Assembly (NCBI GenBank): GCA_036927565.1
Contig: JAYESD010000002.1
Span: 219,979,882-220,043,881, forward strand
Source: Tuctoria greenei
Lineage: Eukaryota > Streptophyta > Magnoliopsida > Poales > Poaceae
Length of the DNA stretch: 64,000 nucleotides
Direction of reading: 5' to 3'
Position numbers and translations under genes: made by a program. Numbering within the stretch: position 1 is the first letter of the stretch; every line of letters starts with the position of its first letter. Positions 11,420 to 22,985 of this stretch are shown in pieces. Under the pieces are notes generated by a model that was not told the origin of the DNA, made no database searches, and saw only the letters and a program-made list of their open reading frames with translations.

Positions 11420-12122
11420 TGTAACACCCTCATGTTCATCCATCATGCATTGCATACATTCTTATACGTGTTTAATAATGTTAAGCAACATAAAAAGGAT
11501 CAAGTTTAAAATGAATTAGAAGCAAAACAACACTTAAAACTCTGTAGAAGTACGGACTTGTCCGGTTTGTACCCTGGACTAGTCCGGTTTCCCTCTCTGA
11601 TGCCCCTCTGGACTTGTCTCTTTTTGCTGCGGATGAGTCCAATTAAGTCTCTGTTCCATTCCGGTCTTGTCCATGATTGAGTGCGGACCAGTCCGATCCT
11701 TGGTATGGTTTTTGAATAAGTTGTCAACTTCCTGAACTTGTCTGATCTATGCCGGACTTATCTGTTTTCCTCTCTGTACAAGATTGGACTTGTCCGGACC
11801 TCCTACCGGACTTGTCCGTTTTCGTCTCTGTCTAACATCGGACTTGTCCGACCCCCTAGCATACTTGTCCGATGTGCCCGACTCGGATTCAATCTTTTCC
11901 TCCACGACCTATTTTTGGGTATTCACCTTAATTGGGCCCAAGAACGTCATGCCTAACCCCTATGGAGGCCATGTGGGACCCCTACACGACCTCCACCTCC
12001 TTGAGCACGAAATCCATCAAACCCTACCTCTCCACCTCTATATAAGAAACCCAACACCCCAATTTTTCACCTCTTTTCCACAATTGAAAGAAACCCAACC
12101 CTAGTTCGTGGGAGCCGTCATC
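11420..12122 (+). repeat. 5' LTR of element C, truncated
   Basis: It starts TGTAACACCC and matches the 3' LTR from CTCATGTTCATCC through GCCGTCATC. After 12122 the similarity stops, so about 2 kb of LTR plus the primer-binding site are missing. It carries an array of CGGACTTGTCCG and CGGACTAGTCCG-like motifs from 11550 to 11875. Confidence 0.85.
12039..12046 (+). promoter_or_regulatory. TATA box in element C 5' LTR
   Basis: CTATATAAG lies about 620 bases into the LTR and is repeated at the same place in the 3' LTR (27723-27731). It is the probable core promoter of the element. Confidence 0.6.
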
Positions 12123-12300
12123 AATTCGTGTAGTGATTGCAGGGGTTTTTCGTGTTCTACTCGAGAGCCTTGGGTCATCAATGTCGAGATCTCCACCAAT
12201 TGACTTATCCATTACCTTTCAGAAGATCGGGCCTAAACCTCCTCATCACATATAGTTGGGGACATTTTCTTATTTCTTCTATCTCTTGCTCTTGCTTCAG
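12123..12300 (+). other. Remnant leader of element C
   Basis: The second half (about 12235-12300) matches the untranslated leader of element D just upstream of its gag (ATATAGTTGGGGAC...TTCAGATGG). The first half is not matched to the 3' LTR. A deletion has removed the LTR end and primer-binding site. Confidence 0.6.
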
Positions 12301-13440
12301 ATGGCGAAGACTCACAAACAGAGGGATGCCAATGGGGAGGAGGAGAACAATGGAGCACCACATAACAACAACAAACCTGGACCTGAGGCTGTCGACCTTC
12401 AGCAGTTGTTGGCTATGCAGAATCAGCTTATGTAGACCATGATGCAGACTTTGGGACAGCTGCAGGCTAATAATCAAAATTAGCCCCACATGTCTCCACC
12501 ACCGTCACCCCCACTGCCTCATAACAGATTGGGAGAGTTTATGAGGACTAGGCCACCTACCTTTGCTCAAGCCACTGATCCTATGGAAGCCGATGATTGG
12601 CTGAAATCCGTGGAGAAGAAGCTCGCTATTGTCCAATGCAATGACAGGGAGAAAGTTCTCTTTTTTTTTCCCATCAGTTAGTTGGAGCAGCTGCGGATTG
12701 GTGGGATTCACTTTGCTATGTACGTGAGAATAAAGAGAGGATCACTTGGGCTGAATTCAAGAAGAAGTTCTGCTCTCTTTGTTCCTGAAGGTACTATGAT
12801 CCTGAAGAGGCACGAATTTCAGAACTTAAGGCATGGAAGGTCGAGTGTGGGTGAGTATCTCAATAAATTCACTCAACTCTCAAGGTATGCGCCAGAAGAT
12901 GTCAACCAGGATAGCCACAAGCAGTATTTGCTTATGAGAGGCTTAAAAAATGAAATTCAAGTCCAATTGCTCAACTGCGACTATGCCAATTTCCAGAACC
13001 TTGTGGACAAGGCCATTGTGGTGGAAAATAAGGTTTGTGAGATGGGACAAGATAACAAGAGGAAAATGCCACAACAAAGGCAGCCACAAGGGAGCAATGT
13101 ACGTCCTCGCTTTGTGCCAGCAAATGTGCCATACTACAACCCCTGCGTTCCTTCTTATTGAGCTGCTTGTCCTACACGTCCAAACCAGCAGCAGCAACGC
13201 CCCTTATGCAAGCGCCTTGCCAGCCTTCTCCTTAGGCACTGCACCCCAATATGGTAATTAACCCTCAGGGTCAGCAGCGCCCGAGTTTCCCTGGTGCTTC
13301 GGGCGGCAAGACATGCAATGTTTGTGGAGAAGTTGGACACTTCAAAAGTCAGTGGCCCAAGAAGAGCTATGGACCATTGAACAATGCACCCGGGCAGAAT
13401 CCACCGCCGAATGGAGGAGCACCACAAGGTAACCGTGGAA
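12301..13440 (+). pseudogene. Element C Gag
   Basis: The ATG at 12301 (MAKTHKQRD) matches the Gag start of element D. Retrotransposon Gag core motifs follow: NRLGEFMRT, DDWLKSVEKKLAI, YAPEDV, LMRGLKNEIQ, LVDKAIVVENKV. The zinc knuckle near 13312-13353 reads CNVCGEVGHFKSQW, so the last Cys of CCHC has become Trp. Stops lie at 12433-12435 and about 12481. A T-run near 12661-12670 shifts the frame and a second change near 12780 moves it again. A stop at 13159-13161 and another frame shift precede the knuckle. It is not functional. Confidence 0.85.
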
Positions 13441-13900
13441 AGCAAAATTTCACTCATGGCAATGTGAATCATGTCTCTACTGAGGATGCCCAACAAGCGG
13501 ATGACGTCGTGATTGGTATGTTCCTTGCCAACTCCAACCCCATGACCGCTTTATTTGATTCTGGAGCATCTCATTCATTCATATCATCGAAGTATGTTGC
13601 CAAGTATAATATACCTTTAACTCATTTGAAACACACCATGTTGGTAAAATCTCCTGGAGGAGAGATGGGGACAAATGTAGTGTGTCCGAGAGTAAGTATC
13701 GAAATAAGGGGGGTAGACTTTCTCGCGGATCTCATCGTCTTGGACTCCCAAGGAATATACATAATACTTGGTATGGATTGTTCGAGCAAGTATAATAGAG
13801 TGATTCAATGTGTTGAGAGGATTGTGCAATTGACAAGTGAGCATGGGACCCGCATTGAAGTTGAGACAGCCCAACCCACGACGGATAAAGCAACGCTTAG
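13441..13900 (+). pseudogene. Element C protease
   Basis: The frame opened at 13251 contains ALFDSGASHSFI, with the DSG catalytic motif and the SHSFI extension of gypsy proteases, followed by ILGMDC. This domain itself is open. It is downstream of a broken gag, so no product is expected. Confidence 0.8.
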
Positions 13901-14508
13901 TCATGTGAAAAGTGAGACACTGGAGAGCATTCCAGTTGTTCATGAGTATCCAGATATATTTCCAGATGAGTTGCCAAGTATGCCACCAGATCGTGATATA
14001 GAGTTCATTATTGAATTAATACCTAGAACTGCACCTATAGCTAAGAAGCCATATAGGATGCCTCCTAAGGAATTAGAGGAGATCAAGAAGCAAATTCAAG
14101 AGCAGCTAGAGAAGGGTTTCATCCGACCAAGCTCTTTGCCTTGGGGAGCACCAGTGCTTTTCGTGGATAAGAAGGATGGATCCCAAAGGATGTGTGTGGA
14201 TTACCGAGCTCTTAATGAGGTGATGATCAAGAACAAGTATACATTGCCTCGTATATAGGATTTGTTCAACCAGATGAAGGGTGCATGTGTTTTCTCCAAG
14301 ATTGATTTGAGGTCAGGCTATTTCCAGATGAAGATTAGACCGTCGGATATCCCCAAAAAAGGTTTTTGGACATGGTATGGATCTTATGAGTACACCGTTA
14401 TGTCCTTTGGATTAACGAATGCGCCTGCATATTTTATGTACCTCATGAATAAGGTCTTCGTGGAGTACCTGGATAAGTTCGTTGTGGTGTTAATTGATGA
14501 TATCATGA
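13901..14508 (+). pseudogene. Element C reverse transcriptase, N-terminal half
   Basis: The frame continues from protease with VVHEYPDIFPDELP, then LEKGFIRPSSLPWGAPVLFVDKKDG and MCVDYRALN, the gypsy fingers. A TAG at 14256-14258 interrupts it. It continues SKIDLRSGYFQ, MSFGLTNAP, and ends inside the active-site motif VVVLIDDIM where B1 is inserted. The rest resumes at 24859. Confidence 0.85.
14504..14508 (+). repeat. Target-site duplication, left copy, element B1
   Basis: CATGA precedes the B1 5' LTR and is repeated at 24854-24858. Removing B1 and one copy restores the continuity of the element C RT frame. Confidence 0.95.
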
Positions 14509-16376
14509 TGTAAGACCTATGTGTGCTGAATACATTGGCTTGTAGTGAATACACTTGGCTTTGATGATAAAAGTTTTGAATATCACCAAAACACCTTTTT
14601 ATCAAGGTCCGACTCTAGCTCTGAGCTACAGCAAGGCCCGACGGTAGGTCCGGCTTGTTTTTGGGTAGCTCCGGCTACGTTAGATGCTAGGTCCGGCTTC
14701 TTGGTAAGATCCGACTAGCTTTGGTTAGCTCCGGTGAGCTTTATCTTTAGCTCCGGCATGTCTTTGTTAGATCCGGCATGTCTTTGAAAGCTCCGGCATA
14801 TACTTCATAGCTCCGGCATGTTTTTGCTAAGCTCCAACGTACTTTGTCTAGCTCTGGTTTTGGGTTGACTAGTTTTGACTAGTTTTTGGTAAGCTCCGGT
14901 GCTATGATCTACTAGTTTTGGAAAGCTCCGACGCTAGATTCTAATAGCTTTTGTTAGCTCCGGCTCAAGCTCCGGGTTGCTCTGGCAAGGTCCGGAACTT
15001 GACCGAAGTGCTTCTGCTTTTTATTTGCAATGTTCCATACTTGCTTTACATTGTTGGAAAGATTGCTTAGTATTCATTTGCTATGTTTTTGGTGCGTTTT
15101 GGATGATATGGTTGATATCGTTTCTACTGTGTTTTTGCAACATGCTTATGTGAGGTTCTCACGTAAGGTGTTGTGTTCGGAACTAACTTGAGTCAAGTCG
15201 AGGACTTGGGCTCGTATGGATTGTTTTTTTGTTCATGTGCAGGTGTTGCTTGAGTTCAAGTCATGGCTGGTGACAGGATCCATTGGACTAGTCTCAGGAG
15301 GAGATGAGGTTCCAACAACCAAGTTCGGGAGGAACTGTGGTTGAGCGGGTCAGGAGGTCACGCAGGATGATTGAATCAAGGGCAGTGCATATGAAGGTCG
15401 AAGGAAGGTGTTCACACGTATGCATGCAGTGCATGACGTGGCAATATGCTTCTAGAGATGGATTATGGAAGGAAGATCTGATCGGAAGGATCGGATCGTA
15501 TCAGTTGAAGACTTAGGCTGCTAGCTGAGTCGGTTATGGCTCGGTATGGAAAGTATCGAGTTGGTTATGTTAGTATTTCATGTGTGTCACGAATTTGAGT
15601 TGTTTAGGAATGTGGGATACGTTCCTAATGTGTTTGGAAGTCTTAAGATTGCTTCTATCTGCGTATAGAAGAGTTCTAAGCAGTTATGGAAAGTTCCGAT
15701 TGTGATCGGATTAGGATTGGAGTCCTAGTTGAGATTGGGATGGCCTAAGGGCTGGTTATATAAGCAAGGGAAGGCCAAAGATCGTGTGAGACGACTTTGG
15801 GGGGCTGTTCCTCTTGTGTTATATTGAATAAAATTCATAGTTTGAAGGAACTTTTGTGCCTTGTTCGTCCAACTTGTTCCAGACAAGTTTTACTCGTCGA
15901 GTTTCTGGAAAGCACTACCTTTCGTCAGTAGTTTTATCATAACTCGAGTTTTATTGATCCAATTGACGTGATTCTTTTTGGGTTGTCTTCAAAACTTGAT
16001 TTTCTATCATCTATCAAAATTTCACGGTCATTGGATTTGTGGTTTCTGAGCTACACGAGTTTCTTTGCAGCATTCCAGAAACTGTTTTTCTCAGGTAGGT
16101 CAGATTGATCATAGTCTGATTTTTTGATCATAACATGAGTTTTTCTCGACGGATTTGAGTAATTCTTTTTGTGTTGTCTTCGTGACTTGATTATCTCTGA
16201 TATCTATCACTTTTGTCATGGTGAAACACATTTAGATTAGTCTCATACACGATTTCTTTAACAGATCATTTTTCTGCCAAAAGGGTTTGGGGTTTTAATT
16301 GTTTCCGCTGCATAAGATTTTTAAATCTACCATTCACCCCCCTATGGTAGCTTTTCACGTGCTCTTCGATCCTACA
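14509..16376 (+). repeat. 5' LTR of B1
   Basis: TGTAAGACC...GATCCTACA, 1868 bases. The first 500 bases contain about 25 copies of AGCTCCGGC/GGTCCGGC-like motifs. A TATATAA box is at 15757-15763. An ATG-initiated reading start at 15263 corresponds to the short LTR ORF of B2 but is shifted by an indel. It is the same length as its 3' partner. Confidence 0.95.
15757..15763 (+). promoter_or_regulatory. TATA box of B1 5' LTR
   Basis: GGTTATATAAGCAAGG occurs at the same relative place in all four B LTRs (also about 24234, 40979 and 49359), about 1.25 kb into the LTR. It is the likely core promoter separating U3 from R. Confidence 0.65.
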
Positions 16377-16378
16377 AT

Positions 16379-16390
16379 TGGTATCAGAGC
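16379..16390 (+). promoter_or_regulatory. Primer-binding site of B1 (initiator Met tRNA)
   Basis: TGGTATCAGAGC lies two bases after the LTR end. Confidence 0.92.
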
Positions 16391-16438
16391 CACGATGCTC
16401 TAATCTTTGTGATTTGCACGTGTTTTTGACTAATCATC

Positions 16439-18827
16439 ATGGAGAAGTACTCTGCCAAACCTTGTGTGTTTGCTGGTATTGATTTCCAGGTTTGGAAGGC
16501 ACGCATGGAAGCCTTCATCCAGGCGCAAGGCTTCGCAATATGGGAGAAGGTGTACAAACCTTATGAAGTCCCACCTAACGATCAAGTTACGGCTACGAAC
16601 CTACGGGACGTCGACAACAACAACAAAGCCCGAAACTTGATCATCCAAGGACTCACTCAGAGCGACTTTGATTGTGTCGCGCACCTTCGGTCAGCATACG
16701 ATGTTTGGAGAGCTCTCTGTGATTACCATGAAGGCTCCAACACAATCAAGGAGGTAAAACAAGATATGTTCAAAAGGAATATATGCGTTTTGAGATGCAA
16801 CCAGGTGAGTCTATCGATGACCTCTTTGCTCGTTTCAATAAAATTCTCAGCAACTTGCGTAGTGTCAATGTTAATTTCTCTGATGCTGAGAATGCTAGGA
16901 AACTTCTTAGTGCATTAGACATGTCAATTTGGGAAATGAAAGTAACATCTATTCGTGAATATACTGTCATGAGTTCTCTTACATTAGATTTACTTTATTC
17001 TAAACTAAAAACTCATGAAATTGACATCCTAGCACGTAAGAACCCAAATAAGTCTATTGCATTTGTTTCACAACGTGATATGTCTAGCTCCGGCCAATCA
17101 TCATCTTGCAATACTCTTGCTTTATTGTCCTCACTAACCCTGGAGCAGATCGAAGAATTTCCAAAAGAGGAGTTGGCACTCATCTCTACTAGATTCTCAA
17201 AAGCATTGCAAAATGTGAGAACTAGAAGGAGAGGAAGCTCCGGACCGCAACGCTGTTTTGAATGTGGTAAAATAGGACACTTTCGTACAGAATGCCCTAA
17301 CCTTTCAGGTCCGACCACCCGGGAAGAAAAACAAAGCAAGGTCCGGACCTCCTCTGGAAACTCCAACAAGAAGAAGAAGGGTACCATAGGACGCAAGATG
17401 ATTAACATCTTCATCACCGCACTTCAAGAACTTAGTTCAAGTGATGTAGACTTTGAAAGTGATGAAGATGATGACGATCTGGCCAACTTATGCTTCATGG
17501 CGGGCAAATCAAGATCAAGATCAAGTCAGGAGGATGCAGAACACAACAGTGAAGACGATGAGGTATGTTCTACCTGCAATGAAATGTGTGATGCTATTTC
17601 TCGTGCAACTATTATTGTCAAGAAAAAGGACAAAAAGCTTAGGGATAATGCTGCTAAAATTGAATCACTAGAATCTGAAATTAACCGTTTAAAAACTTTG
17701 ATTCCTAGTGATGATGCATGTCCCTCATGTGACTTAATCTATGAACAATTGTCCACATTAAGATGTGCACACTCCTCCACTCTAGATAGACTTGATGAAG
17801 AAATTAAAAAGAACAAAGAGCTTGCTGCACTTAATGATAAAAACTTGAAAGATGCTAGCTGTTCTACAATTGACTTGCATTGTTCTACTTGTGATGATCT
17901 TGATAAGAAACTACAGGATGCTATGAATGAAATTTCTATATTGAACAATGCTTTACGTTCTCATGAAGTTAATTTTGTTCCAATTGCAAATTAAAAGGAA
18001 AAACTTCATGTGAAAATTGCCTTGATCTGTCCAATAAACTTGATGACATGCATAGGACATTAGATCAGTTTTGTAATGGGAATAAGAACCTAAACTTGCT
18101 GCTGAATTCTTCCAAGTCTTGCAATAATAAAACTGGTTTAGGTTTTGATTCTCATGCACACGCTAAGGAACATCCACCTAAAATTGTAAAGTCATTAGGA
18201 AATGTTTTGATTCAAACAGTTCCTAAACAAAAAGAAGTGGTTTTCAAATCTGCAGGAGTGCTTTCAAATTCTGTTTCTAATGTTGGGTGCTCATCTAGAC
18301 ATGATTACAAAATTAAGTTTCATTGTACCTACTGTGGTAGAGATGGTCATGTCATAGATTTTTGTTATAGACTAGCTAAACAACAGAAAAGGGAAAGAAT
18401 GTTTGCTAGATCTCTTAACTTTCATGCTAAACTGAAAATTAGAAACATGCAACCTGCTTTAATGAGTCAGAAATTTGAAAAGGTAGCTTCTGGAACCTTT
18501 GGCAAGAAATCTACAAAGGCAGCTCCGGTAGTTCTGATAGCTCCGAGAGCTCCCGGATCTTCTGTTGTTCCCTCCGGAGCTTCAGTTTTTGCCTCCAGAC
18601 CTTCTGCTTTTACCCCCGGAGCTACTGGTTTTCACTCTAAACAAGTAACAACTTCTAAATCAACTGTTAAGAACAGAAAACCTCAATCTTTGACTAATAA
18701 ACCTGCTGTTTTGTCTCAGCTTTTGCGTGTTTTTCCTACTGCACGTCGTGTGACTCAGTACTGGATACCTAAATGCCTTTTGACTAACCCCAGTATTAAG
18801 TCATTGACGTATTGTGCCTCTATGTAG
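16439..18827 (+). pseudogene. B1 Gag
   Basis: The ATG at 16439 gives MEKYSAKPCVFAGIDFQVWKARM, a copia Gag start. A frameshift near 16775 moves reading to the frame of MRFEMQPGESIDDLF. The first CCHC knuckle (CFECGKIGHFRTEC) is at 17254-17295. Acidic and coiled-coil segments follow (17640-17960), then a frameshift near 17975. The second knuckle (CTYCGRDGHVIDFC) is near 18327-18368. A Ser/Pro/Ala-rich linker at 18515-18630 carries GCTCCGG repeats. Gag ends at a TAG (18825-18827) that stays in frame with protease and is also present in B2. Confidence 0.9.
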
Positions 18828-19271
18828 GTTACACATTTGAGGAAGGAGAACATTTGGATTGTGGATTCAGGTTGCTCACGCCACATGACCGGTAACAAAG
18901 ATTGGTTCTCTTCCCTCTCTTTTGTGTCACGTGTAGAAAATGTTACTTTTGCCGATAATTCTTCAACTCCTATAATTGCTAAGGGTTCGGTTAAAGTAAA
19001 TGATCACTACACTTTGAAGGATGTGGCACTAGTCAAAAATTTGAAATACAACTTGCTTTCTGTTTCACAATTGCTAGATGAAAATCTGGAAATTATTTTC
19101 AATAAAAACTGTTGCAAAGTTGTAGGTTCAAATAGTGAGCTTATTTTTAACATGTCTCGATTTGGAAGAGTTTTTAAAGCTGATTTTGATATGTCTTCCT
19201 CTAAGCATAGGTGTCTAGTTTCTAATGATTCAAAGACTTATATTTTTGGCATCGTAGACTTGGTCACGTAG
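18828..19271 (+). pseudogene. B1 protease and GAG-pre-integrase start
   Basis: This is in frame with the end of Gag across a UAG. IWIVDSGCSRHMTG carries the DSG motif, then VTFADNSS, LKYNLLSVSQLLD and FNKNCCKV. The frame ends at 19271 after an indel near 19240. The family makes this as part of Gag-Pol. Confidence 0.85.
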
Positions 19272-20280
19272 GCTTTGATCACCTAATGCGTGTTAGTGCT
19301 CTTGATTGCATACGTGGGCTGCCTAAGCTTAAAGGGGACAAAGAAATTGTGTGCTCTTCTTGTAGACATGCTAAGATGGTTGCAGGTTCACATACTCCCC
19401 TCACAATGATCATGACAACTGAACCATGTCAACTTTTGCATCTTGACACCGTAGGACCATCACGTGTTCAATCCTTCGGAGGTAAATGGTATGTTCTTGT
19501 TATTGTTGATGATTATTCTAGATACTCTTGGGTTTACTTTATAGCATCTAAGAATGAAGCTTTTAGTCACTTTAGGACTTTATTTCTTAGATTATCAATT
19601 GATCACCAGGATCTTTAAAGGCAATTAGATGTGATAACGGAACTGAATTTAAAAATCAATCTTTTGATCACTTTTGTGCTGAAAATAGAATAGATCATCA
19701 ATTCTCTTCACCATATGTACCTCAACAAAATGGTGTTGTAGAAAGAAAGAATAGAACCTTAGTTGAGATGGCTAGGACTATGCTTGATGAATATCAAACT
19801 CCTAGGAAATTTTGGGCTGATGCATTAGAAACCGCTTGTTATGTCTCAAATCGTGTTTTCTTGCGTGCTAAGCTAGGTAAAACACCATATGAGCTCCGGT
19901 TTGGAATAGGACTAGTGTTACACACTTTCGGGTCTTTGGTTGCAAATGCTTTGTTAAGAAACATGGTAATCTTGATAAGTTTGAACCTAGATCCATTGAT
20001 GGCATGTTTCTTGGTTATCCATCTCATACTAGAGGCTACCGTGTGCTTTTACTTGACACTAACAAAATTGTGGAGACTTGTGAAGTGTCTTTTGATGAAG
20101 CTAGCCCACGTACTAGCTCCGGTGTTGCAGGACCAGATTGGTATCCTCAGGGGGAGGGTATTTTCGAAGATGAAGAAGAGCCGGTGATACTGCCTGGTAG
20201 TTCCGAAGTTGTCACGTGTCCAGCTCCGGACATTGAACAAGCTCCGGCTATCACCTATGCTAGTCCTGATCGTCCATAAG
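19272..20280 (+). pseudogene. B1 integrase
   Basis: Fragments in three frames cover the integrase: CSSCRHAKMV (zinc region), LLHLDTVGPS with the first Asp and VIVDDYSRYSWV, then after a frameshift near 19615 DNGTEFKN with the second Asp, PQQNGVVERKNRT with the Glu, and after shifts near 19905 the LGYPSHTRGYRVLLL segment. The frame closes at a TAA (20278-20280) where B2 has CAA. GCTCCGG motifs occur at about 20112, 20222 and 20240. It is inactive. Confidence 0.85.
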
Positions 20281-21998
20281 TCACAACCACATCAACCTAT
20301 GATAAACTTAATGAAGAAGAAGCTTGTGAGACATCTGTTCCCCTACGTTTTTACAAATATCATCCCCCACAACAGATGATTGGAAGCTTGCACGAACGAG
20401 TCACACGGTCCAGGTTTTGCGATCCAAACTCTCATGATCATTCTGCTTTTGTTGCTTCTTTTGAACCCAAAGATATATCACACGCACTCACTAATGAATC
20501 TTGGATTATTGCCATGCAAGAAGAGTTAGAAAATTTTGAAAGAAATAATGTTTGGAAACTTGTACCTCCACCTCAAGGTCACACTTTAATTGGAACTAAA
20601 CGGGTATATAAAAATAAACAAAGTGAGGATGGGGTTGTGGTTAGGAATAAGGCTAGGTTGGTTGCTCAAGGTTTCACTCAAGTTGAAGGTCTAGATTTTG
20701 ATGAAACTTTTGCTCCTATCGCTAGATTAGAAGCCATAAGAATTTTGTTAGCTTTTGCAGCATCTAAAAGTTTTAAGCTATATCAAATGGATGTCAAAAG
20801 TGATTTCCTTAATGGCTACATAGATGAGGAGGTTTATGTCAAACAACCACCGGGTTTTGAAAATCTAGATTTTCCTAATCATGTTTACAAACTGTCAAAA
20901 GCCTTATACGGTCTCAAACAAGCCCCTAGAGCATGGTATGACAGGTTAAAAACATTCTTACTTGACAAGGGGTTTACCATGGGCAAGGTTGATAAAACTC
21001 TTTTTGTGCTTAAACATGGCAATGACTCATTATTCGTTCAAGTGTATGTGGATGATATTATCTTTGGTTGTGTTTCTCATGATCTTGTGTCCAAGTTTTC
21101 AGCAATGATGAGTTCCGAATTTGAAATGAGTATGATGGGTGAACTCACTTACTTTTTGGGGCTACAAATCAAGCAAACCAAGGAGGGTACCTTTGTGCAT
21201 CAAACGAAGTATACCAAAGACCTCCTAAGGCGCTTCAACATGGACAAAAGCAAGCCTCTTCGGACACCAATGGGAACAGCAACAACACTTGAACTTGATG
21301 AAGATGGTGAATCCGTGGATCAAAAAGAATATAGAATCATGATCGGATCACTTTTGTACCTCACGGCATCAAGACCGGACATACAATTCAGCGTATGTCT
21401 TTGTGCACGGTTTCAAGCTTCCCCACGTGTTTCACATCGTCAAGCCGTCAAAAGGATTCTCAGGTACTTACATGGAACTCAAGAATTTGGCATTTTCTTC
21501 CTTCTTCCTCAAACGTTACTTTGAAAGCTTTTTCGGATGCTGATTTTGGGGGTTGTAGGATTGATAGGAAAAGTACTTCCGGTGCTTGTCATTTTCTTGG
21601 TAATTCTCTTGTTGCTTGGTCCTCTAGAAAACAAAATTCAGTTGCACAATCCATAGCCGAATCTGAATATGTAGCTGCTGTTAGTGCTTGCTCACAAATT
21701 CTTTGGATTGTTCAAACACTTAAGGACTATGAGGTTGATCTAGATAGTGTTCCACTGTTTTGTGATAACACTAGTGCTATTTGGCATTGCCAAAAACCCC
21801 GTGCAACATTCTAGAACTAAGCACATTGATATTAGGTATCACTTTCTCCGAGATAATGTTGAAAAAGGAAACATTGTGCTTCACCATGTAGATACCGAAC
21901 ATCAATTGGCTGACATTTTTACAAAACCCTTGGATTTCACTCGTTTTTGTTACATTCGTAGTGAAATAGGGGTTATGCATCCTCATGGCTTAAATTGA
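20281..21998 (+). pseudogene. B1 reverse transcriptase and RNase H
   Basis: The frame runs through WIIAMQEELENFERNNVWKL, ARLVAQGFTQVEGLDFDETF and VYVDDIIFG, so the RT catalytic aspartates are present. Near 21500 the frame shifts and RNase H continues with FSDADFGG and RKSTSGACHFLG, then shifts again near 21785 within DNTSAI. It ends with ...MHPHGLN at 21998. Compared with B2 it has two extra indels. RT and RNase H would convert element RNA to DNA. Confidence 0.9.
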
Positions 21999-22985
21999 GG
22001 GGGAGTTTTTGAAACTTGGGAAGTCTATGTGTGAATCTGAAATTAAAATAATATGAGCATAGTATTTCATACATATATGACTTTGTGATTCCTTTTACAT
22101 GCTGAAAGTTCTTACTACATTACTCGTGTTATACATTTTGTAGTTTTTGCCATGTCTAGTAATTGGAATAAATACTTACACTAAAAATCTGGTCATGGTC
22201 GAACTTTCTTGCTGTTTTTGAACTTGTTGCATGCTCACAAATGCTTTTAATCATTAAGAATTAATCAACTCACATGTTGAGTTTTTATTAACAAATATAA
22301 ATTGAGAAAAGATCAAGAGAATATGCATGCATCGCACTTCTTCTTTTGATATGGCTTGTCATTGCACTTAGATATGAACTTGGAAGAAGTTGTGTATGAC
22401 TAAAACTATGTCCTTAAGCTGCTAATTGTCAAATGACATAGGCTTGGCTTGGTTGGTTAGAATAAGGCAGATGCGCATATAATCTCTTGCAAATATCATA
22501 TGATCTAAATTTTTATTTTGAAAAATAATAAAATGCAGCAACTAGTGACATGCTTTCAGGTTCTGAAATAGTTAAGTTTGTGAGATCATAACTTGCTTAA
22601 ATTGAAAAATTACTTTTGATCTCTAGCATGGCTTACACTACCTTATGTATTTCATTGATGTGATAATGTAAGGTACTTGATAGTATAACTTGGATGAGCT
22701 TTGTTTATATGTATATGTTATAATATGCTCATAACAACTAAAGTTGGAGAGAGAATATGACTTGCTGAATACATTGTCAAAGGGGGAGAGATAAGCATGA
22801 AGAGAGCATAAGGGAGAGCATAAGGGAGAGATAATAAAGGGGGAGAGATAATATGGGATAATTTTTCCTTCTCATTTTACTTTTGATTTACAAAGGGGGA
22901 GAAATTTTCTTTAAAACTTTTAATGAGAATAAGCCAATGTTTGGATTTTAAATGGTGTTGCCAATGCATTCATCAAGGGGGAGAT
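21999..22985 (+). other. B1 3' untranslated region with repeated polypurine motifs
   Basis: Immediately after the pol stop is TTGAGGGGGAG. Between 22779 and 22985 several AAGGGGGAGAGATAA-like motifs occur (about 22781, 22837, 22892), with shorter AAGGGAGAG copies between. No env-like or other ORF is visible. Multiplied polypurine tracts upstream of the 3' LTR are a known Sirevirus peculiarity. Confidence 0.8.
22975..22985 (+). promoter_or_regulatory. Polypurine tract of B1
   Basis: AAGGGGGAGAT directly abuts the TGTAAGACC start of the 3' LTR, where plus-strand DNA synthesis would be primed. Confidence 0.85.

Noticed and set aside
11550..11875. CRISPR-like regularly spaced repeats
   Set aside because: The palindromic units are degenerate, spacing is irregular, they lie in an LTR, and the DNA is of plant type.
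21999..22985. Env-like gene after pol, as in some Sireviruses
   Set aside because: No ORF of useful length and no membrane segment; only polypurine motifs and AT-rich sequence.
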